DNA of 43,486 nt from an uncultured Ruminococcus sp. (GCF_902762735.1 NZ_CACWPP010000037.1:1-43486); one strand, 5' to 3'; shown: positions 29,916 through 39,863, numbered from the stretch's first letter. The notes: generated from the sequence alone by a model not told the origin. A program made the numbers and translations.

Positions 29916-31694
29916 ATGTTCCAGCTGAAATGGCTGTGGGTGAACATGAAAGAGAGCCGCGCGGCATATATCGCGGCGCTGGTGCTTTCGATAGCCTGTA
30001 ACGGGCTTTACATAACAGCACCCTATTTCCAGTCGCGGATAATAGATACATTCATCTCGAACGAGAACGCGGCGGCTAATCTGCGAGAGCATCGCGATCT
30101 GCTGATATGGCTGATAGCAGGCATGATAGGCTTCACTTTTCTGCGTACCTGCATGCAGTATGCCTGCAACATGTACTATGAAAAAGCATCGCAGGGCATG
30201 ATCTACAAAATAAGGACGCACCTGTTCCGCAAGATAGAAAATCAGGATATGGATTTCTACGACCGCTACCGCACAGGCGACCTTATGACAAGGCTTACGG
30301 GCGACCTCGACATGGTGCGGCATATGGTATCGTGGGTCATAAAGGGCTGTGTCGAGAGCATAGCGCTGTTTCTCGCAAGCATGATATACTTTTTCACCAT
30401 CGACTGGCGCACCGCACTGTGCATACTGGCGATGACTCCCGTTATCTTCTTCGTGACAAGGCTGTTCTCGCGCCATGCAGGACCTGCTTACCGCAAGGTC
30501 AGGGAAACTTCATCTGCGCTGAATACTGCCGCACAGGAGAATATCTCGGGCAACCGCGTGGTAAAGGCGTTCGCAAAAGAGGACTACGAGATCGAGAAGT
30601 TCCGCATGCGTGATGAAGAATACCGCTCGGCAAACATAAAAGCGGCTATGGTCTGGCTGAAATATCACCCGTTCATCGACATAGCGGCAGGTGCGCTCAG
30701 TGTCATACTGCTGCTGTGCGGCGGATATTTTATGATACAGCAGCACCTCACTATGGGTCAGTATGTGGCTATTTCGGGACTTCTCTGGGCGGTCAGCAAC
30801 CCCATGAGGAACATGGGCAACTATGTCAACGACTTCCACCGCTTTATGGCATCGGCAAGCAAGGTCATCGAGATATACTATGAAGCTCCCCGCATAGTTG
30901 ACCGCGCAGACGCAGAGGACACCGAAGAAAAGCTGAGGGGCGAGATAGAGTTCAGAAATGTCACATTCTCCATCGGCGATAAGAAGATACTCGATAATAT
31001 CAGCTTCCACATCAAGCCGGGTGAAACTGTGGTCATCATGGGCGAAACGGGAAGCGGCAAGACCTCGCTGATAAACCTTATACCCAGATTTTTCGACTGT
31101 GACAAGGGCGAGGTGCTGGTTGACGGTCTGAATGTGCGCATGCACAGACTCCATACGCTGAGAAGCAGTATAGGCATAGCCACACAGGACGTTCTGCTTT
31201 ATTCAGATACTATCGACTCCAATATAGCCTACGGCGACAGCGAACTGGAAGAGGAGTATGTCCGCAGGTGCGCCGAACTGGCGGCGGCAAGCGATTTCAT
31301 CGAGAAACTGCCCATGAAGTACGATACCATAGTCGGTGAGCGCGGCGTGGGTCTCTCGGGCGGTCAGAAACAGAGGATCTCGCTGGCGAGGGCAATAGCC
31401 ATCAAGCCGAAGGTGCTGATACTCGATGATACCACTTCTGCGGTGGATATGGAGACCGAGCATTATATCCAGCAGAGTCTTGGCGGCGGTCTTGATTTTG
31501 AATGCACTAAAATAATCATCGCCCAGCGAATATCTTCTTCAAAGAACGCGGATAAGATAATCATTCTGCAAGACGGCAAAATAGCCGACATGGGCACACA
31601 TGATGAACTGATAAGGCGCGAAGGCTACTACAAACAGATATACGAACTGCAAAGCGGCATAAACTGCAAGGCTGAAAGCGGGGTGGGGGCATAA
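29916..31694 (+). CDS. ABC exporter half-transporter with degenerate ATPase site
   Basis: 592 aa, six-helix exporter domain (residues 15-300) fused to an ATPase domain (340-575). Walker A is GETGSGKT (376-383) and the signature LSGGQKQR (480-487). The Walker B end is LILD-D505 where a catalytic Glu is expected, and the switch-loop His is Gln537 (IIIAQRIS). This site therefore cannot hydrolyse normally, as in one partner of known heterodimeric exporters. GGAGG lies 5 nt before the ATG. The stop overlaps the next gene (TAATG), so the two are made in equal amounts. The substrate could be a drug, lipid or peptide; unknown. Confidence 0.95.
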   Translation: MFQLKWLWVNMKESRAAYIAALVLSIACNGLYITAPYFQSRIIDTFISNENAAANLREHRDLLIWLIAGMIGFTFLRTCMQYACNMYYEKASQGMIYKIRTHLFRKIENQDMDFYDRYRTGDLMTRLTGDLDMVRHMVSWVIKGCVESIALFLASMIYFFTIDWRTALCILAMTPVIFFVTRLFSRHAGPAYRKVRETSSALNTAAQENISGNRVVKAFAKEDYEIEKFRMRDEEYRSANIKAAMVWLKYHPFIDIAAGALSVILLLCGGYFMIQQHLTMGQYVAISGLLWAVSNPMRNMGNYVNDFHRFMASASKVIEIYYEAPRIVDRADAEDTEEKLRGEIEFRNVTFSIGDKKILDNISFHIKPGETVVIMGETGSGKTSLINLIPRFFDCDKGEVLVDGLNVRMHRLHTLRSSIGIATQDVLLYSDTIDSNIAYGDSELEEEYVRRCAELAAASDFIEKLPMKYDTIVGERGVGLSGGQKQRISLARAIAIKPKVLILDDTTSAVDMETEHYIQQSLGGGLDFECTKIIIAQRISSSKNADKIIILQDGKIADMGTHDELIRREGYYKQIYELQSGINCKAESGVGA

Positions 31695-33463
31695 TGGCAA
31701 GAAATAAATACGATGAGGACGAACAGCTGGAAGCTCCCTTCGACTTTACCCATCTGAAGCGTTCCTACGTGTACATAAAGAAGTATCAGGGCAAGATGGT
31801 GCTTTCGCTGGTGCTTAGCATGGCGGCGGCAGTTTTCGGGCTTGTCGGACCTCTGCTGACACAGCGGGCGCTGGACAAGACCATTCCCGATAAAAACGTT
31901 AAAGAACTGATGCTGCTGGGCTTCGGTCTGCTGGGGTTCAATCTGGCGGCTACGATACTGGGCAACATACGCGGCAGGATAATGACCGTCGTTGGGCAGA
32001 ACATAATCTTCGATATACGCGAAGACCTCTTCGCACACCTGCAAAAACTGCCTTTCACCTATTACGATGACAGACCTCACGGTAAGATACTGATACGTGT
32101 CATAAACTACGTGAACTCGGTGTCGGATATGCTTTCAAACGGCATAATAAACTTCGTCATGGAGATATTGAACATGGTGTTCATACTGGTGTTCATGCTG
32201 ATGGTAAGCCCTAAGCTGACACTTGTGGCGCTGTCTGGTCTGCCGATATTCATGCTGGTCATGTTCGCTATAAAGAAACAGCAGCGCCGCGCATGGCAGG
32301 ACGTTTCAAACAAGTCCTCCAACATGAACGCCTATTTGCAGGAGAATATCGTGGGCGCAAGGATAACGCAGGTGTTCACCCGCGAGGAAGAGAACGCCGA
32401 GATATACGACAGGCTGAACAGCAAGTACCGCAAGGCATGGATGCGTGCGGTAAAATACTCGAACCTTGTGTGGCCCGCCACCGATAACATCTCAACGCTG
32501 ATAAGGGCGGCGCTGTTCGTGATAGGTCTGCTGGTACTGCCTCAGGGCGCGGTATCGCTGGGCGTGCTGGCGGCTATGACAGGCTACGCGAGCCGCTTCT
32601 GGCAGCCTATAATGAACATCTCCAACATAATGAACAACTTCATCAACAACATAGCTTACCTCGAACGTATCTTTGAAACGCTGGACGAACCTGTTACCAT
32701 CTCCGATAAAGAGGGCGCAGAAGAACTGGGCGAGATAACAGGTCAGGTCAGCTTTGAGGACGTTACTTTCGGCTACGAGAAGGACATCAACGTGCTTGAA
32801 CATGTCTCCTTTGATGTCAAGGCAGGGGAGAGCGTTGCACTGGTAGGACCGACAGGTGCAGGCAAATCCACCATAGTTTCGCTGATCTCGCGCTTCTACG
32901 ACATCGAACATGGGCGCATAACCGTTGACGGCGTGCCTATATCAGATGTCACGCTCAAGTCGCTGAGAAGTCAGATGGGCATAATGCTCCAGGACAGCTT
33001 CATTTTCAGCGGCACGATACTGGATAATATCCGTTACAGCAAGCTGGACGCTACCGATGAAGAGGTACGCGCGGCGGCAAAGACAGTCTGCGCCGATGAA
33101 TTCATCAGGCATATGGAGCAGGGCTATAAAACCGAAGTCAACGAGCGCGGCAGTAAGCTGTCAGGCGGCGAGAAACAGCTTATCAGCTTTGCAAGGACTC
33201 TGCTGAGCGACCCGAAGATACTGGTGCTTGACGAAGCGACTTCCTCCATAGATGCCAAAACAGAAGCCCTTTTACAGCAGGGCATAAACCGCCTGCTAAA
33301 GGGCAGGACATCTTTCATAATCGCCCACAGGCTCTCGACCATACGTAACTGTGACCGCATAATGTACATTGACGAGAAAGGCATTCTCGAAAGCGGCAGT
33401 CACGATGAACTTATGGAAAAGCGCGGCGCTTATTACAAGCTGTACACCGCACAGTCGGCATGA
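31694..33463 (+). CDS. ABC exporter half-transporter with intact ATPase site
   Basis: 589 aa. Six-helix exporter domain (about 30-325) and ATPase domain (350-585): Walker A GPTGAGKST (385-393), signature LSGGEKQL (489-496), Walker B VLDE with E514 intact, switch H545 (IIAHRLST). It pairs with the upstream half-transporter as a heterodimer in the plasma membrane. The translational overlap at 31694 and the complementary motif losses support this. A strong terminator follows. Confidence 0.96.
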   Translation: MARNKYDEDEQLEAPFDFTHLKRSYVYIKKYQGKMVLSLVLSMAAAVFGLVGPLLTQRALDKTIPDKNVKELMLLGFGLLGFNLAATILGNIRGRIMTVVGQNIIFDIREDLFAHLQKLPFTYYDDRPHGKILIRVINYVNSVSDMLSNGIINFVMEILNMVFILVFMLMVSPKLTLVALSGLPIFMLVMFAIKKQQRRAWQDVSNKSSNMNAYLQENIVGARITQVFTREEENAEIYDRLNSKYRKAWMRAVKYSNLVWPATDNISTLIRAALFVIGLLVLPQGAVSLGVLAAMTGYASRFWQPIMNISNIMNNFINNIAYLERIFETLDEPVTISDKEGAEELGEITGQVSFEDVTFGYEKDINVLEHVSFDVKAGESVALVGPTGAGKSTIVSLISRFYDIEHGRITVDGVPISDVTLKSLRSQMGIMLQDSFIFSGTILDNIRYSKLDATDEEVRAAAKTVCADEFIRHMEQGYKTEVNERGSKLSGGEKQLISFARTLLSDPKILVLDEATSSIDAKTEALLQQGINRLLKGRTSFIIAHRLSTIRNCDRIMYIDEKGILESGSHDELMEKRGAYYKLYTAQSA

Positions 33464-33508
33464 CCATTTTGCCGTACTCCCCGCATGCGGCAAATACCCC
33501 AATAACAC

Positions 33509-33544
33509 AACACCGCTTCGGCTTGCGCTGAGGCGGTGTTTTTT
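33509..33544 (+). terminator. Terminator of the ABC exporter operon
   Basis: AACACCGC / GCGGTGTT with a 16-nt inner region that can also pair, followed by TTTTTTT in part overlapping the stem end. It lies 46 nt after the stop. Confidence 0.85.
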
Positions 33545-33553
33545 GCATATGAA

Positions 33554-33583
33554 AAGCCTCCGCACCCGAAGATGCAGAGGCTT
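33554..33583 (-). terminator. Terminator of the dockerin-module gene
   Basis: On the minus strand GAAGCCTC...GGAGGCTT followed by TTTT, 35 nt after the stop of the gene at 33618. With the preceding stem it forms back-to-back terminators between convergent genes. Confidence 0.75.
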
Positions 33584-33617
33584 CATTATTCAGCTTGTGT
33601 CAGCAGTATCGCAGGTA

Positions 33618-35882
33618 TTAACCCTTTGTCAGACCCTCGATAGTGAAGGTAACAGACAGTTCCTTGCTGAACTTGAGGTTAGCAAAGTCGATGCCGGGAT
33701 CGTCCTTGGTAGTGCCGTACTGGTTGTAGATCTCAATTCTGTAACGGTTGTTGTCGTCCTCGATGTTGCCATACTTGAACTTGGACTCATCAAATTTGAT
33801 CTCAACGCCGTCAGCCTTGATGGAAGTAACCTTGACAGTCAGTTCCTGACCTGTGTATCTGCCCTTGCCCATAACGTCCTTGGTGGGGTCAGCATCGGTG
33901 AACTTCTTCTGAGTGCCCTTCTTTGTAGCTTCGCCGTCCCATGTCATTGTGCCGTCGCAGATACCTGTGATGTCAACGCAGAATACGGTAGCGCCCTCGC
34001 TGGGGATTATCTCGCCTGTTGCTTCATCGCGGTAGATGCCTGCATCGTGTATACCCAGTTCAGCATCAGCCTCAACAGCAGGGTCGGGAGTTTCCAGCGA
34101 CTCAGGGGTGATGGAAACAGTGTACTCGCCGTCGCCGTTGAGTATAGCGTCAACGCCGTAAGCGCCCTTGTCAGCCGCAGAAGTGCTGTGACCGTTCCAG
34201 TTGCCCCAGCCCCATGAAGTGTTGGTGAACATCAGGAATGCGTCGTAAGGCAGGTTCTCTACCTCAGCAGAAGTAGGATCGTTATCGGGATCCTGAGGCT
34301 CGTCAGCAGGCTTGCCTGTCAGCTGCTTGATGCCCTTAACGTGAGCAGCTATCTTAACGATGTCGGTAACGTTTATCTTGCCGTCGAAGTTAACATCAGC
34401 CGCCTTGAACTGTGCATCAGTTGTCAGAGGTTTGAGGTTCTTAACGTGAGCAGCTACCTTTGTAATATCGGTAACGTTTATCTTGCCGTCGCCTGTAACA
34501 TCACCGTAGAGTATGTCCTCGCTGTCAGTAGGATTGGGATCATCAGGCTTGTCGGGCTCATCAGGGACCTTCATCTCGTTGAAATCGTACCAGTCGGGAG
34601 CAGTATAGGTAGGCTGTTCGGTAGTGCCGTCCATCTTCAGCTTTTCGTTGAGATAAACGTTCTCGGGAGCAGGGTTCAGTACGATGTGGTCAATATCAAC
34701 ATCGACTAAGGGGTTGCCGTCCTCATCGTTTGTCCAGTTCTGCATCCAGATGTGAGCCCAGCGGTCAAACTGGTCGAAGAAGCAGTTCTCGTTGACAACA
34801 GTGAAAGCGTAAACGCCGTCAGAGACCTTTATAGGTGTAGCAGCCTGAGGATTTGCGGGATCTGTGTTTGTATCAACATAACCGTCGTTGTTGGAGTCAA
34901 CATAGTTGCCGTTCTCGTCTTTTACATAGCCGTTGCTGGAGAAAACACTTGCGGTCGCCCAGCCTGTGCTGGAATTGTTTGTGCCGACAGCGCCCACCAT
35001 GAAGCCTGCCTTAGCCAGCTGTTCCTCATTTACCTTGAGGAATACGGTCATACCTGTGATGGTGGAAGAATCCCATGCAGAGTTGAACAGTGCAGGGTGA
35101 TCCGTAGGCGAGTTAGAGCCCATCAGATAAACTTCGTGGTTGGAATTTTCGTGGTTTACATGAATATCGGGAATGGTGTAGTCACTGAAAACGTCCTTTT
35201 CAGCCTTTACATCGTCCATTACATTGAATGTAACGTCGATATAGTCATACTCCATCGCGTCAATGCCCTTGAACGGATTGTTTTCATCGCTCTTGGTAGA
35301 GCCGTACTCGTTGTAAAGCTCGACCCTCCAGTTGTTCTTGCCTTCGGGATCGCCTGTAACTATCTTTGAGTAGTCAAGTGTAGTAGCGGCATCTTTCTCG
35401 GGCTTCTCAAGGTTCGGAGCTTTCAGTGTGGAGGATTTCAGCTTAGGCTCAATGATAGTTTCGCCGGTCTCCTTGTCGGTGGTCTCCTTTGTTATGAGAT
35501 TTCCGTTTTCGTCATACTGTTTTGAGTAGAGAGTTACTTTTGTAACATCTATCTGCATGTTCGGGTACTGGTCATAAATATCCTCCAGATCAATGCAGAA
35601 AACAGCAGCGCCGCTTGTCCTGATCTCTTTGCCCTTGCCCTCTTCGTCCTTTGGAGCGATGCGTAATTTGTTCTCGCCTCTTACTACCTCTATGCTGGAA
35701 GACCAGTCCTGACCTGCCCAGTCGCCTGAAGCGAAAGCGGCCTTAGCGATAACGGGAGTGCCGTCAGCTTTGAGCAGAGCTTCGCCGTTAGGCATATCCT
35801 TTGCAGAAGCGGGAAGCATAGCGACCATACCTGCGGTGATAGCAGCTGCGGTCATGCCTGCAAAAAACTTCTTAAATCTCAT
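33618..35882 (-). CDS. Secreted protein with internal dockerin between duplicated modules
   Basis: 754 aa. Signal peptide about 1-27 (ends MLPASAK). No catalytic domain is recognised. Residues 45-235 and 545-752 look like two copies of one beta-rich module: both have SGAAVFCIDL or GATVFCVDI, and WRVELYNEYGSTK or YRIEIYNQYGTTK, near the end. Between them, residues 240-430 form another beta-rich region, then a Pro/Asp linker, and a type I dockerin at about 459-521 (GDVTGDGKINVTDITKVAAH and ADVNFDGKINVTDIVKIAAH). Dockerins are usually terminal, so the central place is unusual. Carbohydrate binding is a guess from context. GGAGG precedes the ATG. Confidence 0.85.
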   Translation of the reverse strand: MRFKKFFAGMTAAAITAGMVAMLPASAKDMPNGEALLKADGTPVIAKAAFASGDWAGQDWSSSIEVVRGENKLRIAPKDEEGKGKEIRTSGAAVFCIDLEDIYDQYPNMQIDVTKVTLYSKQYDENGNLITKETTDKETGETIIEPKLKSSTLKAPNLEKPEKDAATTLDYSKIVTGDPEGKNNWRVELYNEYGSTKSDENNPFKGIDAMEYDYIDVTFNVMDDVKAEKDVFSDYTIPDIHVNHENSNHEVYLMGSNSPTDHPALFNSAWDSSTITGMTVFLKVNEEQLAKAGFMVGAVGTNNSSTGWATASVFSSNGYVKDENGNYVDSNNDGYVDTNTDPANPQAATPIKVSDGVYAFTVVNENCFFDQFDRWAHIWMQNWTNDEDGNPLVDVDIDHIVLNPAPENVYLNEKLKMDGTTEQPTYTAPDWYDFNEMKVPDEPDKPDDPNPTDSEDILYGDVTGDGKINVTDITKVAAHVKNLKPLTTDAQFKAADVNFDGKINVTDIVKIAAHVKGIKQLTGKPADEPQDPDNDPTSAEVENLPYDAFLMFTNTSWGWGNWNGHSTSAADKGAYGVDAILNGDGEYTVSITPESLETPDPAVEADAELGIHDAGIYRDEATGEIIPSEGATVFCVDITGICDGTMTWDGEATKKGTQKKFTDADPTKDVMGKGRYTGQELTVKVTSIKADGVEIKFDESKFKYGNIEDDNNRYRIEIYNQYGTTKDDPGIDFANLKFSKELSVTFTIEGLTKG

Positions 35883-35962
35883 TATAAAATTCCTCCTTCA
35901 AAAATTCCGTATCCATACAATACATTCAGAATTTAGTATTCGCGCCAAATCCCGATAGCATC

Positions 35963-35991
35963 ATTATACATCATCGACGCTTAATTGTCAA
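35963..35991 (-). promoter_or_regulatory. Consensus promoter of the dockerin-module gene
   Basis: Minus strand TTGACA (35991-35986), 17 nt, TATAAT (35968-35963): a full consensus match, so strong expression is expected. The leader is about 75 nt. Confidence 0.85.
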
Positions 35992-36091
35992 GAGTTTTTA
36001 GCGATTTTTATTAAATTTTATTCATTTTGCAAGATATGTCAAATCAGTTTGAAAAGCTAATATTTTCATATTATGAAAACGTTGCCATACC

Positions 36092-36125
36092 AAAAAGGGA
36101 CGACCGATATTGCTCGGCCGTCCCT
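36092..36125 (-). terminator. Terminator of the LRR-dockerin gene
   Basis: AGGGACGACCGA / TCGGCCGTCCCT, one mismatch in 12, with a T5 tail on the minus strand. It lies about 110 nt past the stop at 36235. The 110 nt between hold no further feature. Confidence 0.85.
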
Positions 36126-36234
36126 CTGTATTATTATAGTGATGTTATCACAAGATACGTTCACATCAGCTTTTTATGAGCTTTGTGACCTGCACCTGCC
36201 CGAATTGCAGGGCTTCGCTGTGATACGGCTGTTA

Positions 36235-39200
36235 TCAGAGCTTTCTGAGACCCTTTACGTGAGCAGCAATCTTGGAAATATCTGTAACATTTATCTTGCC
36301 GTCGCCGTTAACATCGGCAGCTGTCAGGTCATCGAGCTTTCTGATGCCCTTAACGTGAGCAGCGACCTTAACGATGTCAGCAACGTTTATCTTGCCGTCG
36401 CCGTTTACATCACCCAGCATGGTCTCGGTAATATTGCCGCCCTCTTCGTTGATAACAACGGTGATAGATGCAGAGACCGTGCCGTTGGCATTTCTTGCAG
36501 TTACGACAACTTCGCCCATATCCTTGATGGAGAGAACGCCGTTGTTGTTGATAGTAGCGATCTCAGGCTTGTTTACAGACCATTTCAGGGTATCAGCAGC
36601 ATCTTCGCCGTTGGCAGTGGTCTGCTTGCAAACGATGGTGAACTTACCTGTTTTCTTTGCAATAGCTATCTTGCTCTTCAGATTTGCACCGTCGGTGTTC
36701 TGGAAGGTCAGTTTTGCAGCGGCTTTAGCATTGTCAACAAAAACAACATTGTTCTTGTACTTTTCAGCATAAGTCTGTGCGGTAGAATTCTCTGTGCCGT
36801 ACAGTGTTATCTTGCCGTTTGAGCTGTTGCAGATGCCGTTGATCAATTCGACAGTACCGTTAGAACCGAAGTCGATGTATTCGAGGTTGTGGCAGTCGTG
36901 GAAAGCATTTTCCTCGATCTTCTTCACATTATCTGTCAGCTTGACGCTCTTCAGGAAGAAGTTAGCCGCGCAGGAAGAAGTGCCGATGGTCTCAACGGAA
37001 TCAGGCACAGTGAAGATCGGGTCTTTCTTGCGTACAGGACGAACCAGCAGCTTTGTCATATCCTTGTTGTAGAGCGTGCCGTCATAACTTGTGTAGTTGG
37101 GGTTCGCAGGATCAACGTTTATAGCTTCAACAGGTGTGTAGTTCTTTGACTGTATCTCATCTTCCTTGAGATAGAAGTTGAACATCGAGAGATTGAGGGA
37201 AGTAGCAGAAGCAGGGAAGTTGATGACCTGCATGCAGAAGTTGTTTTGGAAAGCGTTGCTGCCTATCAGTGTCAGGCTCTCAGGGATGGTGTACTCGCCT
37301 TCCTTGTCATTCTTAGTACCCAGTGTGTGCAGGTAGTTGCACTGGCTGAAGCTGCCGTTGCCCAGCTTTACGACTGTTTTCTCGGGCAGCAGGCAGGTGT
37401 TGAGATTTCTGCATTCAGAGAAGCAGCTGTCAGGTACTTCGATTATGTTAGAGCCTGAGAAATCAGCTTTTTTCAGCTCACTGTTCCTCTGGAATGCACC
37501 GTTGCCGATAAATATGGTAGAACCGTTGGCAGGTGTGCCCACAACGATATTTTTGAGCTTGTCATTTCCGAAAGCGTTTGACTTTATGCGCAGCAGACTG
37601 CTTGGGAAGTTTGAAACATCGCCGCTTTCAGAAGAAGAAAATCTTTCAAGTGAAGTGCAGTTTGAAAATGCAGAATCGCCTATCTCGGAGAGTGTGGAAT
37701 TCTCGTCCCACTTTACATAAGTCATAGCCGAGCAGCTGTTGAATGCGCTTGGACCGATCTGCGCGATGCTCTTCGGTATAACAGCATATTCGAGCGATGT
37801 GCATTTTTCAAATGTAGAGTTCTGTATAATTTTGATGTTTGAGAAAGCAGTTTCGCCCGAAGGAGTGGTAGGCATTCTTTTCAGCGAAGTGCATTCTCTG
37901 AAAGCAGAAGCGCCGACCTGAGTGATGGTGTCGTTCATAACGACCTCTGCGAGGTTGGTGCATTTCTCAAATGCAGACTGGTCAATGGTAGATACCTCGC
38001 CCAGGAATGTTATCTTATCCAGTGAAGTATCGCCCTTGAATGCGTTGGTCTGTATTACCTTAACGCCCTTAGGCATGGATATGGTGTTGGTCGCGTTGCC
38101 GCCAACGTTTGAACCGAGCAGACCTGTGCAGCCGCTGAACGAGTTCTTGCCCACAACAGCGAACTGTGAAGTCTCAGGGAAGTTGATGTACTTGAATGTC
38201 TTGCAGTTCATGAAACCGCTGTCCTGTACACCGCCGAGAGAACCCGGGAACTGGAAGGTGTAAGGCAGTGGGCTTGCATTTGAAGGTGTCAGTGTTTCAA
38301 GCGATGCACAATCCTTGAAAGCGTTGTCGTAGATAGTACCCAGATCCTTTGATACAACTACGTCCTTCAGGGACTTGCAGTTCAAGAATGTATTTTTTGG
38401 TATAGCAGTTATCGCATCAGGCACAGTTATAGCCAGCAGTGAATAGCAGTTCTGGAAAACTTCCGTGCCCATACTGGTAACAGGGCTTATGTCAGCCGCA
38501 GTCAGACCTGTGCAGTTGACGAATGTATCTGAATTGAGTACTGTCCATGTCGAAGGGAGAACTACCTTGTTCTTGGTCCTTGCCGTGTCAGATCTTGGAT
38601 AAAGCGAAAGAACGATGCAGTTTGCGAAAGCGTTCGCTTCAACTGTCGTGAGCTGGTCTGAAACAACTACTTTTTCGAGCTTTGTACAGCCTGCGAATGC
38701 CTGTTTTCCAAGGAAGGTGTTCGCATCGGGCAGTTCGATGGATACCAGCGAAGTGCAGTTCTGGAAAGCGCCTGCCATTATATTTGCGCAGTGTGAATTT
38801 GCAGGGTCTGAACCGATCTTAACGGTAGTCAGCGAAGAACAGCCGTTGAAGCAGTTTGCAGGTATCCATGCCGCAAGATCAGGCCATGTAAAGTTCTGGA
38901 GTGATTTGCAGTTGTTGAACATGCCGTTTGTGCCCAGCATCATTTCAGGACCGCCCACAGGGAAAGTATTGTAGTCAAGTCCCTTGATGGACATTCTTAC
39001 CAGCTTTTCGCAGTTCGCGAATACCGAGTTGCCCAGCATCATAAGGGTGTCAGGTGATTCAAATTCAAATGTTTCCAGGCTGGTGCAGCCGTTGAATGCG
39101 CTGTCATCTATACTTGTAACAGAGGCAGGCAGCTCAACGTTTACCAGTGTGGTGTTGCCGCTGAAAGCATTTTTGCCGATGCTGGTGAGGTTCGGTCCGA

Positions 39201-39783
39201 AAATGTAAGAGTTTATCTGCTTGCAGTTCTGGAAAGCACTTGCACCGATGGTTGAGATGTTTGAAAGGTCCATAGTGGTCTCAACAGTACCGTTGAGGAT
39301 CTGGCAGCCGCTGAAAGCATTAGCGCCCAGTTCGGTTATTGTCGAACCCAGTGTAACGGTCTGAAGGCGGGAGCAGTTTGAAGCAAATCCCTGACCGACT
39401 GCATTTATAAGGTCATCTTCAAAGTAGATGTGTGAAAGGTTCGGGTAAGTGCTGAGGCCCTTGCGCGGTGCGGTGAGAGTTATCTTTCTGCCGTCGATAC
39501 TGCCGCCCAGCTCACTTGTCAGCTGATTTCTCAGACCGCTCATATTGATATTCAGCTCAGTAGCACTCTCGGGCAGACCCAGATATGTGAAAAGGTCTTC
39601 GACCTGTATCGAGATCGAACCGTCCTCAGCTACGGTAGCAGTCGCACCGTCGAGCTGTATCTTCTGAGTTGCAGCAGAAGCGGTGATTGTGGCAGCAGGC
39701 GAGAAATTGAACACCGAATTTGCAGGTACGCATGAAGCGGCCATGAGCAGTGCAGCAATGCTCGCCATTATCTTCTTTTTCAT
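36235..39783 (-). CDS. Secreted BspA-like leucine-rich-repeat protein with Ig-like domain and dockerin
   Basis: 1182 aa. The ATG at 39783 has GGAGG 8 nt upstream; an ATG ten codons earlier precedes that site and is rejected. Signal peptide about 1-37. Residues about 90-960 are a long run of 22-24-residue LRR_5 (BspA-type) repeats with the pattern IG..AF..C..L..V..P. Residues about 1030-1115 form a Big_2-type Ig-like domain (LKWSVNKPEIATINNNGVLS). The C-terminal type I dockerin, about 1122-1182, has GDVNGDGKINVADIVKVAAH and ADVNGDGKINVTDISKIAAH. BspA repeats bind host or bacterial surfaces, so this would put an adhesin on a dockerin-cohesin scaffold. The promoter is strong. Confidence 0.93.
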   Translation of the reverse strand: MKKKIMASIAALLMAASCVPANSVFNFSPAATITASAATQKIQLDGATATVAEDGSISIQVEDLFTYLGLPESATELNINMSGLRNQLTSELGGSIDGRKITLTAPRKGLSTYPNLSHIYFEDDLINAVGQGFASNCSRLQTVTLGSTITELGANAFSGCQILNGTVETTMDLSNISTIGASAFQNCKQINSYIFGPNLTSIGKNAFSGNTTLVNVELPASVTSIDDSAFNGCTSLETFEFESPDTLMMLGNSVFANCEKLVRMSIKGLDYNTFPVGGPEMMLGTNGMFNNCKSLQNFTWPDLAAWIPANCFNGCSSLTTVKIGSDPANSHCANIMAGAFQNCTSLVSIELPDANTFLGKQAFAGCTKLEKVVVSDQLTTVEANAFANCIVLSLYPRSDTARTKNKVVLPSTWTVLNSDTFVNCTGLTAADISPVTSMGTEVFQNCYSLLAITVPDAITAIPKNTFLNCKSLKDVVVSKDLGTIYDNAFKDCASLETLTPSNASPLPYTFQFPGSLGGVQDSGFMNCKTFKYINFPETSQFAVVGKNSFSGCTGLLGSNVGGNATNTISMPKGVKVIQTNAFKGDTSLDKITFLGEVSTIDQSAFEKCTNLAEVVMNDTITQVGASAFRECTSLKRMPTTPSGETAFSNIKIIQNSTFEKCTSLEYAVIPKSIAQIGPSAFNSCSAMTYVKWDENSTLSEIGDSAFSNCTSLERFSSSESGDVSNFPSSLLRIKSNAFGNDKLKNIVVGTPANGSTIFIGNGAFQRNSELKKADFSGSNIIEVPDSCFSECRNLNTCLLPEKTVVKLGNGSFSQCNYLHTLGTKNDKEGEYTIPESLTLIGSNAFQNNFCMQVINFPASATSLNLSMFNFYLKEDEIQSKNYTPVEAINVDPANPNYTSYDGTLYNKDMTKLLVRPVRKKDPIFTVPDSVETIGTSSCAANFFLKSVKLTDNVKKIEENAFHDCHNLEYIDFGSNGTVELINGICNSSNGKITLYGTENSTAQTYAEKYKNNVVFVDNAKAAAKLTFQNTDGANLKSKIAIAKKTGKFTIVCKQTTANGEDAADTLKWSVNKPEIATINNNGVLSIKDMGEVVVTARNANGTVSASITVVINEEGGNITETMLGDVNGDGKINVADIVKVAAHVKGIRKLDDLTAADVNGDGKINVTDISKIAAHVKGLRKL

Positions 39784-39863
39784 TTGTTTTTCCTCCTTCA
39801 GGATCCTGTTCATTATTTTTTTGTTGACTCACATATAAATACAGATACAACTGTACAGAGATA

